From NCBI RefSeq assembly GCF_914271435.1, contig NZ_CAJZAI010000003.1:1-64000 (forward strand): a stretch of 64,000 bases of DNA, given 5' to 3'. Every line of letters begins with the position of its first letter. The first letter of the stretch is position 1. Both the position numbers and the translations under genes were made by a program. Positions 8,863-16,196 of the stretch are shown in pieces. The notes beneath the pieces are model-generated. The model saw nothing but the letters and a program-made list of their open reading frames with translations, was not told the origin of the DNA and did no database searches. Source of the DNA: Cupriavidus laharis (lineage in GTDB: Bacteria > Pseudomonadota > Gammaproteobacteria > Burkholderiales > Burkholderiaceae).

Positions 8863-11420
8863 TTTCCGCCTCTCGCATGCAAGGTGATCCGCCCGCGTTC
8901 GCGGAAGTCGGGATGGTTCGCCAACTGGGCGATCTCCAGCCTGCCCAGCGGGATCACGCCCTGGTCCAGCGACAGCGGGCTGGGGTTGAGCAGGCGCTGG
9001 AAGCGCAGCGGTTGCACGGCGTCCATGCCTTCCACTGCCTGCGCCGCCGCGATGATACGGCTCAGGTACACGGGCTGGCCGAAGGTGAAGTTGTCCGGGT
9101 GGAAGACGCCCAGCGTGCCGTCGGGCAGCACATCGGCCGACAGCACGCGGCGCACGGCCTGCAGCACCTGCGCGCGGAAGTAGTCGGCCTTCACGCAGAG
9201 ATGCAGCGCGACATCGAGCGCCACGTAGCGCGGGCCGTTGACTTCCAGGTCATAGCCGGCCATGCGGAAGCGCTCCAGGTGCCGGCGCAGCCGCGCCGCG
9301 AAGCGCGCGTCGATCTCGCCGCCGCCGTAGCGGTCGGCGGTGACGAACACCGTGTGCCAGCTGCCGGTCCAGCGGAAGGTGGCCGCGGCGCGCTGCACGT
9401 CGGGCCGGCGTTCGGCCGCGGCGGCGTAGTCGGCCGGCGTGACCGCGCGCTCCTGCGTGCGGAATGCCTGCGGCGCATCGCGGCGGACCGCTTCGATGTC
9501 CTCGGGGTCCACGCCGCCCGCGGCGGGCATCGGGTTGCGTACCGCCAGGAAGATACCCGCCGCCGCGCTGACGATATGGCGGATCGCATCGGCGCCGACA
9601 TTGCCCGCAGTGCCGTTGCCGACACGGTAGCGCACCGCAAAGGCGGTGCCGGCGTCGGGCCGCTTGCCGTTGGCGTCGTCGCCGAAGCGCAGGCGGGTGG
9701 TGCCGTCGTCCTCGATCTCGACCACGAAATCGTTGGCGTCGCCGGCGCTTTCCAGCAGGTCGCGCCGGGGCGTCCACGGTTCGGGCGGCACGCCGGGGGC
9801 GGCCGGCGTGCCGATCAGCGACAGGATGCGCGGCGTAGCCTGGCGCGCCGGGATGGCCGGCAGCGCGCTGGCTGGCCACCAGCCCTCGTCTTCCGACAGC
9901 GGCACGGCAAGCAGGCCGGCCAGGTCGAAGCCGTGCGTGAGCGGCGCCTGCGACAGGGCGGGGCGGAAGCGAGTCGGCACCGGCACGGGATCGGGCTTGC
10001 GGCAGGTGCCGGCGGGCGCGGGCGGGGCGATTTGCAGCGCAGCTTCGGGCACTGCGCCGAGCGCTTCGGTTGCCACGCCCATGCCGTGGTCGGCCAGCAC
10101 GATATTGCCGCGCGCCACGCTGATCGCCTTGCCCGGCCGTTCGGCGACGCTCAGGCACAACGGGAAGGGCAGTGCGTCGGCCGCATCCCACGTGATCTCC
10201 GTCACGTCGAGCGCTGCATCGACCGGCGGATCGTCGAACAGCTGGCCCGACGGATCGCTGGAGAAGGTGACATCAGTGAGCCGCACCACCCAGCGGTGCG
10301 TGCGGTCGGCATCCTCGTCGACGAAGGTGGAGGGGCTGCAGACCTCTTCGAACACCACGAAGTCGCCGGCCTTGAGTCCCGTGACATGCGTGCGCAGCGT
10401 GGCGTGCGTGGTGCCGCGCGGCAGGCAGCAGCCCTGGTCGCCCCAGGTGTAGAACCGCAGTTCGTTGAAGCGTTCGTCGAGCACGGCGTCATGCGCGGTC
10501 TCGAACACCAGCGAGCCGCGCGCGATCGCGTCGCGCAACGGCGGCGAGGCCGGCTGTACCGTCGGATCCAGCCGTGGCGCATGCGTGAGCAGCGGGGTAC
10601 CGGCCGCCAGCGCGACGTCGTGGCCCTTCACCCGGAAGTGCACGAATGCGCGCGCGTTGCAGCCCTCGTGCATCAGGTAGTCGACAAGCCGCGCGTGGCG
10701 GCGCACCGAGACCCGCTGGCGCGCGGTGGCCAGGTAGGCTTCGTTGGCAATGGCGTCCTGCCGGTAGGACAGGTTGTCGGCCGCGTAGGCCAGCAGCTCG
10801 ACCAGCATCACGCCGAGGTCCGCGGCCGAGCGCTCGCTCCAGCCGGGCACCAGCAGGCTCAGGCGGTCGAGCATCAGGCGCCGGAAACCCTGGTAGTCCT
10901 TGGCCAGGTAGTCGATGTCCGGCTTCGCGCCGACGTCCGGCGGACAGGCCGGCGCCTGCGCACAGTCGAAGTCCGCGCCGCATTCCACCTTGAACGAGAA
11001 TGCGATGCCGGACAGGACCGGGTCAAAGCCGTCCGGCGGGTTGGGGCTGCCCGGGCTGGCAACGATGGCCAGCGTGTAGCGCGAATGGTCGCCGCTGCCG
11101 TCGGTGCGGACCACCAGCGTGCGGGCGGGGTCGTCGGTCAGGCTGGCCAGGCCGGGCTCGGCCTGCGGCGGCAGCGCGTCCGCAGGGGCGCACCATGTCA
11201 CGCCCACCGTGGGAATGCGCTCGCCGCCCGAAATGCGCAGGTTGTCCGGCGTCAGCGCAAAGCCGGTGCGCAGCAGGCGCACGAACAGCGTGCGCTGGCG
11301 CGGCACGCCCGGCGGCGCGGCCTTGTCGAGCACCTCGACGAAGGCGATGCCGTTGGCGCTGCCGTTCAGGCGGATGACCTCCAGGCGGCGCGGGTCGCAG
11401 CAGTGGAAACGGAGACTCAT
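8859..11420 (-). CDS. Putative baseplate assembly protein (baseplate J-like)
   Basis: An 853-aa protein related to the neighbour at 6196-8862. It has the family signature at mid-sequence (DIDYLAKDYQGFRRLMLDRL, then LGVMLVELLAYAADNLSYRQD, key residues D, ELLAYAAD, LSYRQD). The C-terminal baseplate J-like part has ERAVTPADYAAAAERRPDVQ and NFTFGQPVYLSRI. The N-terminal about 170 residues form a separate beta-rich region. The product is expected to be one of the two wedge proteins of the baseplate (Afp11/Pvc11-like). It overlaps both neighbours by 4 nt. Two baseplate-J-like paralogues side by side are normal for eCIS loci. Confidence 0.9.
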   Translation of the reverse strand: MSLRFHCCDPRRLEVIRLNGSANGIAFVEVLDKAAPPGVPRQRTLFVRLLRTGFALTPDNLRISGGERIPTVGVTWCAPADALPPQAEPGLASLTDDPARTLVVRTDGSGDHSRYTLAIVASPGSPNPPDGFDPVLSGIAFSFKVECGADFDCAQAPACPPDVGAKPDIDYLAKDYQGFRRLMLDRLSLLVPGWSERSAADLGVMLVELLAYAADNLSYRQDAIANEAYLATARQRVSVRRHARLVDYLMHEGCNARAFVHFRVKGHDVALAAGTPLLTHAPRLDPTVQPASPPLRDAIARGSLVFETAHDAVLDERFNELRFYTWGDQGCCLPRGTTHATLRTHVTGLKAGDFVVFEEVCSPSTFVDEDADRTHRWVVRLTDVTFSSDPSGQLFDDPPVDAALDVTEITWDAADALPFPLCLSVAERPGKAISVARGNIVLADHGMGVATEALGAVPEAALQIAPPAPAGTCRKPDPVPVPTRFRPALSQAPLTHGFDLAGLLAVPLSEDEGWWPASALPAIPARQATPRILSLIGTPAAPGVPPEPWTPRRDLLESAGDANDFVVEIEDDGTTRLRFGDDANGKRPDAGTAFAVRYRVGNGTAGNVGADAIRHIVSAAAGIFLAVRNPMPAAGGVDPEDIEAVRRDAPQAFRTQERAVTPADYAAAAERRPDVQRAAATFRWTGSWHTVFVTADRYGGGEIDARFAARLRRHLERFRMAGYDLEVNGPRYVALDVALHLCVKADYFRAQVLQAVRRVLSADVLPDGTLGVFHPDNFTFGQPVYLSRIIAAAQAVEGMDAVQPLRFQRLLNPSPLSLDQGVIPLGRLEIAQLANHPDFRERGRITLHARGGK

Positions 11421-11794
11421 GTCGTGGCACTCCCCGGCGCGGTGAAGCTGGCGGTATGCGTGCTGCGGTCCAGCAGCACTACGTAGCGCACATCCACGCG
11501 CAGCGCGCCGTCATCGTTGCGCACCTCCACGGCCTGCACCGCGATCAGGTGCGGCAGGTGCTGCTGCAGCGCGCCCTGCACCAGCATCTGTGTGGTGGCG
11601 GCCAGCGTGGTGCTGTTGGGCTCGAACACCAGTTCGAGCAAGCCGCTGCCGAAATCGGGCCGCATTGCGCGCTCGCCGGGCGCGGTGAACAGGACCTGTT
11701 CGATCAGGTCGCGGATATGGTCGTCGCGGCCCGTCACCGCGGTGCGCCCGCGGCCGTCGAAGCGGTAGGGATAGTCGAGGAAGCCGGTAGCCAT
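11417..11794 (-). CDS. gp25-like baseplate wedge protein
   Basis: A 125-aa protein of the GPW/gp25 family. The order of motifs is typical: FDGRGRTAVTGRDDHIRDLI, then VLFTAPGERAMRPDFGSGL (a match to the family core LLTxPGERxMRPxFG), then a C-terminal VDVRYVV strand. In T4, gp25 nucleates sheath assembly on the baseplate, and Afp9/Pvc9 is the eCIS equivalent. The length is standard. The ATG at 11794 has a ggag site (gagagatcgcc), and the stop overlaps the next gene by 4 nt. This is one of the most certain calls in the operon. Confidence 0.95.
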   Translation of the reverse strand: MATGFLDYPYRFDGRGRTAVTGRDDHIRDLIEQVLFTAPGERAMRPDFGSGLLELVFEPNSTTLAATTQMLVQGALQQHLPHLIAVQAVEVRNDDGALRVDVRYVVLLDRSTHTASFTAPGSATT

Positions 11795-11809
11795 GGCGAT
11801 CTCTCCGGT

Positions 11810-12127
11810 TCAGGTGGCCAGCACGCGCGTCTGCGCGGCGACGGGCAGCATCGGCGTGCCGGTGGGCACGCAGGTGGATTGCCCGGCCATGGTGGCCAGC
11901 GGCACGCCCATGGCCATGACGCGCACGGCGCCCGCCAGCCACTGGCCCGTGGCGCACGGCGGGTTGGGGCTGCCGGTCAGCGCGCAGCCCGCGACTGCAT
12001 ACGGGCTGGCCAGCGTGACCGCCGGCTGGCCCGACAGCAGCACGCGCGGCACGGGCGACAGCGGCGTGGCCTGGCCCGCGTGCGAACACAGCACGGTGGC
12101 GCCGAGATGCAGGACGGGTGCGGGCAT
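11810..12127 (-). CDS. PAAR-like spike tip protein
   Basis: A 105-aa protein with the layout of PAAR-like tail spike tips: an N-terminal LHLGATVLCSHAGQATP, conserved Cys residues (14, 48, 58, 86), a central GCALTGSPNPPCATGQW and a closing TPMLPVAAQTRVLAT. The protein would cap the spike formed by the neighbouring hub and spike genes, sharpening the tip for membrane penetration (family knowledge). It sits between gp25 and the spike-base gene, the usual place. No toxin extension is attached, so the tip itself carries no visible effector. Confidence 0.85.
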   Translation of the reverse strand: MPAPVLHLGATVLCSHAGQATPLSPVPRVLLSGQPAVTLASPYAVAGCALTGSPNPPCATGQWLAGAVRVMAMGVPLATMAGQSTCVPTGTPMLPVAAQTRVLAT

Positions 12128-12136
12128 GGCCGGCTC

Positions 12137-12649
12137 CTAGACGACGGTCAGCGCGCCGAGGTTGACGTCCACGGTCGGCCCCGTCATGTTGATGACGGCG
12201 CCCTTGCCGTTGGAGATGATGATCCCGACGTCGCTCACGGAGATCATCGCGCCGGTGGTGGTCTGGATCAGGATGCCGCCTGTAGGCCCCGGCACGTCGC
12301 TGATCACCAGCCCGTTCTTGAGCGGCGTCTGCAGCGCGATGCCGGGCACCCCGGGCGGCACCGTGCGCGCCATCACGGGCACCTCGGCCGCGCTGCCCCA
12401 GTAGCAGCCGACCCAGATCGGATAGTCCGGGTTGCCGCGCTCGAATTCGATCCATACGCCCGAGCCGATCATCGGCACGGTGAACATGCCGGTGTTGATG
12501 CCCGCCACCGGCACGCAGGGCATGGCCCAGGTGCCGGGGATCAGGCCGGCCACGTCGGGCACCATGGCCTGGATGCGGCCGATCTGCATCGGGTCGACAT
12601 TGTTGACGACCGTGCCGCGATACTTGCCATAAAAGGGTGTCGTGCTCAT
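12137..12649 (-). CDS. Spike base protein (gp5/VgrG OB-fold, phage baseplate assembly protein V-like)
   Basis: A 170-aa protein beginning FYGKYRGTVVNNVDPMQIGR, the gp5-type OB-fold opening. It continues with GSGVWIEFERGNPDYPIWVG, a near-universal motif of VgrG/gp5 spike proteins, and ends in short repeated strands (GLVISDVPGPTGGILIQT, AMISVSDVGIIISNGKGAVI) that would form the trimeric beta-prism needle. In many systems hub and spike are fused (VgrG, Afp8). Here they are split into this gene and the hub gene upstream, with a 4-nt overlap (start 12649, hub stop 12646). Confidence 0.92.
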   Translation of the reverse strand: MSTTPFYGKYRGTVVNNVDPMQIGRIQAMVPDVAGLIPGTWAMPCVPVAGINTGMFTVPMIGSGVWIEFERGNPDYPIWVGCYWGSAAEVPVMARTVPPGVPGIALQTPLKNGLVISDVPGPTGGILIQTTTGAMISVSDVGIIISNGKGAVINMTGPTVDVNLGALTVV

Positions 12650-13779
12650 ACCGGTACCGAGGGAACGGTGGAAATCAGCGCGTTGCGCGCCAGCGAAAAA
12701 CCTTGCTTGTAAGCGCCGCGCTCGATCTCGTGGGTGACGCTCTTTACGTAGAACAGGCCGTCGAACGGCAGCCCCGCGCCGCGTACGCCCACCAGCTGGC
12801 GCGACTTGAGCAGGCGCCCGTAGCGCGCGACGTCGAGCGAGCCGCTGCCGAACACCGAATCGCTGTGCTGGCTGGCATAGGCAAGCCCCGCCATCAGCGC
12901 CTGCGGGGCCGGGAGCTGCGCGGTGTCGGTCAGTTTCTCGATGCGCGGCGGCAGCGGCGGCACGATGCCCAGCGGCGGGTTCAGCGGGGTGATGTCGGGA
13001 ATCGGTATGGGGATCGGCACCTTGCTCACGCTTTCCTGGAAGAACACGATCGGCATGGTCTTGGCCTCCTTGTCGAACGTGAACGAGATCTGCTCCACGT
13101 TGTTCAGCGCGTCCATATTGGTGGTCAGCGCGGGCTGGGGCTCGCCCACGCGGATCTCCGGCCCCCAGTAGGCCTTCGATGTACCCGGCGCGGGGCCGGG
13201 TTCGAGGTAGAACACGTAGCCGGCCTCGCCAGCCAGCCGCCTGACGTAGGCGTAGTCGCTGCCGCGCTGCTGCGGGATCTGCTGGATCGGCAGCGGCGGG
13301 ATGTCGAGCAGGCTCGGGATAACCAGCGGAATCACGCCCAGCGCGGCGTACTTGGCCAGGCACAGCAGTACGCGCGCCGACGGCGGCATGGCGGGGTAGG
13401 GAATGCCGGGCAGCTCAATGATGTCCATCAGCGCCGACATGTCCTTGCCCTTGACCACCAGCCTTGCCACGCCGCCCTGGCCGGGCTGCGTTTCCACGTT
13501 GGTGGTCACGCCATCGATGACCGGCTCGGCGCGGCCGTTGATGGTGACCACCAGCACCACGCGCATCAGCGGCACGGCGCCGCCGCCCGTTACCAGGAAC
13601 AGCGTGCGCAGCGGCGAGCGCGCGGGCAGCTCGAAGGTCAGCTCGAAGCCGCTCTGCGCGTCGCCCGAGCCGCACTCCACGCGCGCATGCACGAGCGACT
13701 CCACCACCTCGCGCGGCGCGGGCACCGGCACCGGGCCGATGTAGAGCGAAAGCTGGACGCCACCGTGGATCAGCGACAT
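12646..13779 (-). CDS. Hub protein (gp27-like, phage late control D-like)
   Basis: A 377-aa protein expected to form the trimeric ring that joins spike to tube. It has a beta-rich N-terminus, the motif LVVKGKDMSALMDI at about 105-120, and the hub-family signature QRGSDYAYVRRLAGEAGYVFY near residue 170-190 (key residues SDYxYVRRLAxExGY). The C-terminus, FDGLFYVKSVTHEIERGAYKQ, matches the conserved end of these proteins. It is the separate gp27 half of a split VgrG. It is co-translated with the spike base through an ATGA overlap. Confidence 0.88.
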   Translation of the reverse strand: MSLIHGGVQLSLYIGPVPVPAPREVVESLVHARVECGSGDAQSGFELTFELPARSPLRTLFLVTGGGAVPLMRVVLVVTINGRAEPVIDGVTTNVETQPGQGGVARLVVKGKDMSALMDIIELPGIPYPAMPPSARVLLCLAKYAALGVIPLVIPSLLDIPPLPIQQIPQQRGSDYAYVRRLAGEAGYVFYLEPGPAPGTSKAYWGPEIRVGEPQPALTTNMDALNNVEQISFTFDKEAKTMPIVFFQESVSKVPIPIPIPDITPLNPPLGIVPPLPPRIEKLTDTAQLPAPQALMAGLAYASQHSDSVFGSGSLDVARYGRLLKSRQLVGVRGAGLPFDGLFYVKSVTHEIERGAYKQGFSLARNALISTVPSVPV

Positions 13780-13792
13780 GGCCGGCTCGTCC

Positions 13793-14143
13793 TCACATGC
13801 CCGGCGGCAGCGGGATCGCCACGCGCTGTCCGAGCGTATCGGTCAGCGCGAACGGGTCGGTCACCGCGTTGGCATCGGCCAGCCGCCAGTACAGCTCGGC
13901 ATCGCCGAGCGTGCGCGCGGCCAGCAGCTCGGGGCGTTCGCCGCTCTCGACGATATGCTCGGCCACCACGGCAATATCGCGCCGCTGCGGGATGAAACGC
14001 CGCAGCACGTAGGCCGTGCCCGGGTCGCCCGCGTCGCTTACGTGGTGGCCCAGCGGCACGCCGTGGTAGCGGCTGTTGGGGCCGAACGGGCTGGAAGGGA
14101 TGGCGCCGGCCTCGATCAGCAGCTGTACGGGATCGGTGGTCAT
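13793..14143 (-). CDS. LysM-like tail protein
   Basis: A 116-aa protein. The end of the sequence (ILVESGERPELLAARTLGD-like region, then YWRLADANAVTDPF and AIPLPPGM) fits the short LysM-bearing proteins found between tube initiator and hub in eCIS loci; the middle has YVLRRFIPQRRDI. I prefer the ATG at 14143, preceded by ggag (ggaacggagaccacc), over the upstream ATG at 14170, which lacks such a site. The probable role is to bind the tube/hub junction, by analogy to Afp7 neighbours and T4 gp53, as inference from position and fold type only. Confidence 0.82.
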   Translation of the reverse strand: MTTDPVQLLIEAGAIPSSPFGPNSRYHGVPLGHHVSDAGDPGTAYVLRRFIPQRRDIAVVAEHIVESGERPELLAARTLGDAELYWRLADANAVTDPFALTDTLGQRVAIPLPPGM

Positions 14144-14182
14144 GGTGGTCTCCGTTCCGTCCTGGTTCAATGGCCCGGTGGC

Positions 14183-14842
14183 TCAGGGCAGGCTATCGAT
14201 GCCCAGCGCGCCCAGCGTGGCGCCCGCAGCCTTGCCCGCCAGCGTCTCGCGCGTGCGCAGGTAGCTCAGGAACAGCGTGGCGCCCTTGTGGCGGAAGCCC
14301 AGGTCCTCGGTGCTCATCACGCGCAGTCCCAGCGACACCTTGGCGCGCAGCGGGTTGAGCGCGGGGTCGAAGGCTTCCTCGTTGACGGAGAAATCCGTCA
14401 CGCGCACCGGCACCACCTGGTTCCGGCTCCACACGAAGAGCACCAGCGGCGCCTCCGGCGGCAGGATTTCCAGTGTGCCGCTCTCGCTCTGCGCGGCCAG
14501 CCTGAGCAGCTCGTCCACGCTCGGGTTGACCAGCGCTTCCAGCAGCGCGAGCTGCGGGGCAATGCCGTGGGCCACCACGCCGGCGTGGCTGTCGGGGAAC
14601 TCGAGCTGGTCAGTGGCATCGATCTCGGCGTCGAGCTTGATCGATTCGATCGCCGGCCCCTTCAGGCGGAACGGCTGCGCGCGCTCGCCGCCACCGTCGC
14701 CGCCCACGCCCTGCACCTGGTAGCTGCGCGACAGCGTCTCGGGGTTGTACTGCAGCGCGATCGTGCGCTGCACGGGGCCGCCGCCGGGCGCGAGCACGAC
14801 CAGTCCGCCCTTGATGAGCCTTGGTGACGAGCTGAGCGTCAT
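14183..14842 (-). CDS. Contractile injection system tube-initiator protein (Afp7-like)
   Basis: A 219-aa protein with the N-terminal domain of CIS tube proteins: LIKGGLVVLAPGGGPVQRTI, then LQYNPETLSRSYQ (the QYNPxxL motif is characteristic) and later PPLVLFVW-like and VPVRVTDFSVNEEAFDP motifs, followed by RAKVSLGLRVMS. Such proteins start polymerisation of the inner tube on the hub. The start at 14842 lies 22 nt after the stop of the upstream DUF4157 gene. The order with the hub, spike and gp25 genes is the conserved eCIS order. Confidence 0.9.
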   Translation of the reverse strand: MTLSSSPRLIKGGLVVLAPGGGPVQRTIALQYNPETLSRSYQVQGVGGDGGGERAQPFRLKGPAIESIKLDAEIDATDQLEFPDSHAGVVAHGIAPQLALLEALVNPSVDELLRLAAQSESGTLEILPPEAPLVLFVWSRNQVVPVRVTDFSVNEEAFDPALNPLRAKVSLGLRVMSTEDLGFRHKGATLFLSYLRTRETLAGKAAGATLGALGIDSLP

Positions 14843-14864
14843 GGCCGGTCCTCTCCGCGCCTGG

Positions 14865-16196
14865 CTACTTCTTGGTGGTCTTCCATTGCTTGAGCCATTT
14901 CTTCTTGTCGCTGCGGGTCACGTTCTTGCCGCCCGAACGGATCTGCAGCCGCTTGATCTTGCCGCCGGAGCGGTCGAACAGGTCGCGCATGGTGGCAATG
15001 CGGGCGTTGTCGTCGGCTTGCGGCGGCAGGTCGCCATCGGCTTCGAGCTGCTTCGAGCGGGTGACCAGCCATCGGTTGAAGGTCTCGCCGAGCGTCTTGT
15101 TGCCTTCCTTCACGCGGAAGTCGATTTCCTGCGTGGAGATGGCCTCGATCCACTCGCCCGGTTGTCCCTTGATCTTCTGGCCGGTCTCGCCGTGGTCGGC
15201 CTGGCGCAGGAAGCTGTCGCTGGTGGTGCGCAGCGTCGAATCGATGGCCTTCACATCGGAATTGAAGATTTGCCCCACGGACTTGGTGGAGGTCTCGGTA
15301 CCGCCGATGTAGCAGCCCCAGAACTCCACCGTGGAGCCTTCGGCCATCGCATCTTTGGCCTTGGACCTGACCTTGTCGTCGGCGGCCATCTGCTCCAGTT
15401 CCTGTGCGCTGACGAAGCGCCGGCCGGTTTCGCCCTTGGGCGTCATCTTGATGCCGCCGGTGGTGCTGCCATGGCCGATGATGCGGACGTTGGACACCTT
15501 GACCTGGTTCTGCTTCGCGTACTCGGCGATCTTGCCGGCTGCCTCTTCGAGGTTGTCCACCTCGATCACCTGTTCGTTCAGCGTATGGCGGACGTAGTCG
15601 GTCACGTCTTGGGTATAGGCGTCGTCGGGGGCGCGCAGCACGATGGTGACGGTGGTGCTGGCGGCCTGCTGCGCCTGCGCGGCGGGCTGCTGCGGCGCCT
15701 CGGGCTTCTTGTCGTCGGCCTGGATGCGCGGCCCACGGCTGGCAGACACGGCTTCGGCCTGGACGGCCAGGCCATGGCTGGCGCGTTCGGCGGCGGCGTC
15801 GGCCGCGCGCTCCTGTGCGGCGTCGCGCACGAGCGCCGCGCGCCCGGCGCCGGCGCCGCCCTGCTGCACCACGTGGGTCAGTTCATGGGCCAGCAGGCGG
15901 CGGCCGGTGGCGGAAGCGGGTTTGTACTCGCCCGCGTTGAAGGCGATATGCCGGCCGATGGTGAAGGCGCGCGCGCCCATGGCGTTGGCGGCCTCGGCCG
16001 CGGGGCGGTCGTCGTGCACGCGTACGTGCGAGAAGTCGGCATCGAACTGCGACTCCAGCGGCTCGCGCACGGGGGCAGGGAGCTCGCTGCCCGAGCGGCC
16101 GGCAAGCTGGTTGGCGGCGTCTTCGCCGCGCTCGGCCTGCTGGCGCGGCGCCGGTACGGGCGAGGAGGCGGGAGGCTTCTGGTCGCGCTGGTTCAT
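14865..16196 (-). CDS. DUF4157 protein with a caspase-like C-terminal domain (putative eCIS cargo)
   Basis: A 443-aa protein in two parts. Residues about 40-115 are a DUF4157 eCIS-core domain: FDADFSHVRVHDD, then GRHIAFNAGEYKP and LLAHELTHVVQQ with a zinc-protease HExxH (104-108). After an Ala/Gln-rich linker (about 120-180), residues 180-345 show VSNVRIIGHGSTTGGIKM (His242-Gly243) and, about 50 residues later, STVEFWGCYIGG (Cys295). A His-Gly followed by a Cys at the end of a beta-strand is the arrangement of clan CD (caspase/DUF4347-like) peptidases, so I infer a protease-type effector. The Lys-rich C-terminus (from 400) lacks known motifs. DUF4157 is known to associate with loading into eCIS particles. 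The start directly abuts the previous stop (TAGATG). Confidence 0.8.
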   Translation of the reverse strand: MNQRDQKPPASSPVPAPRQQAERGEDAANQLAGRSGSELPAPVREPLESQFDADFSHVRVHDDRPAAEAANAMGARAFTIGRHIAFNAGEYKPASATGRRLLAHELTHVVQQGGAGAGRAALVRDAAQERAADAAAERASHGLAVQAEAVSASRGPRIQADDKKPEAPQQPAAQAQQAASTTVTIVLRAPDDAYTQDVTDYVRHTLNEQVIEVDNLEEAAGKIAEYAKQNQVKVSNVRIIGHGSTTGGIKMTPKGETGRRFVSAQELEQMAADDKVRSKAKDAMAEGSTVEFWGCYIGGTETSTKSVGQIFNSDVKAIDSTLRTTSDSFLRQADHGETGQKIKGQPGEWIEAISTQEIDFRVKEGNKTLGETFNRWLVTRSKQLEADGDLPPQADDNARIATMRDLFDRSGGKIKRLQIRSGGKNVTRSDKKKWLKQWKTTKK

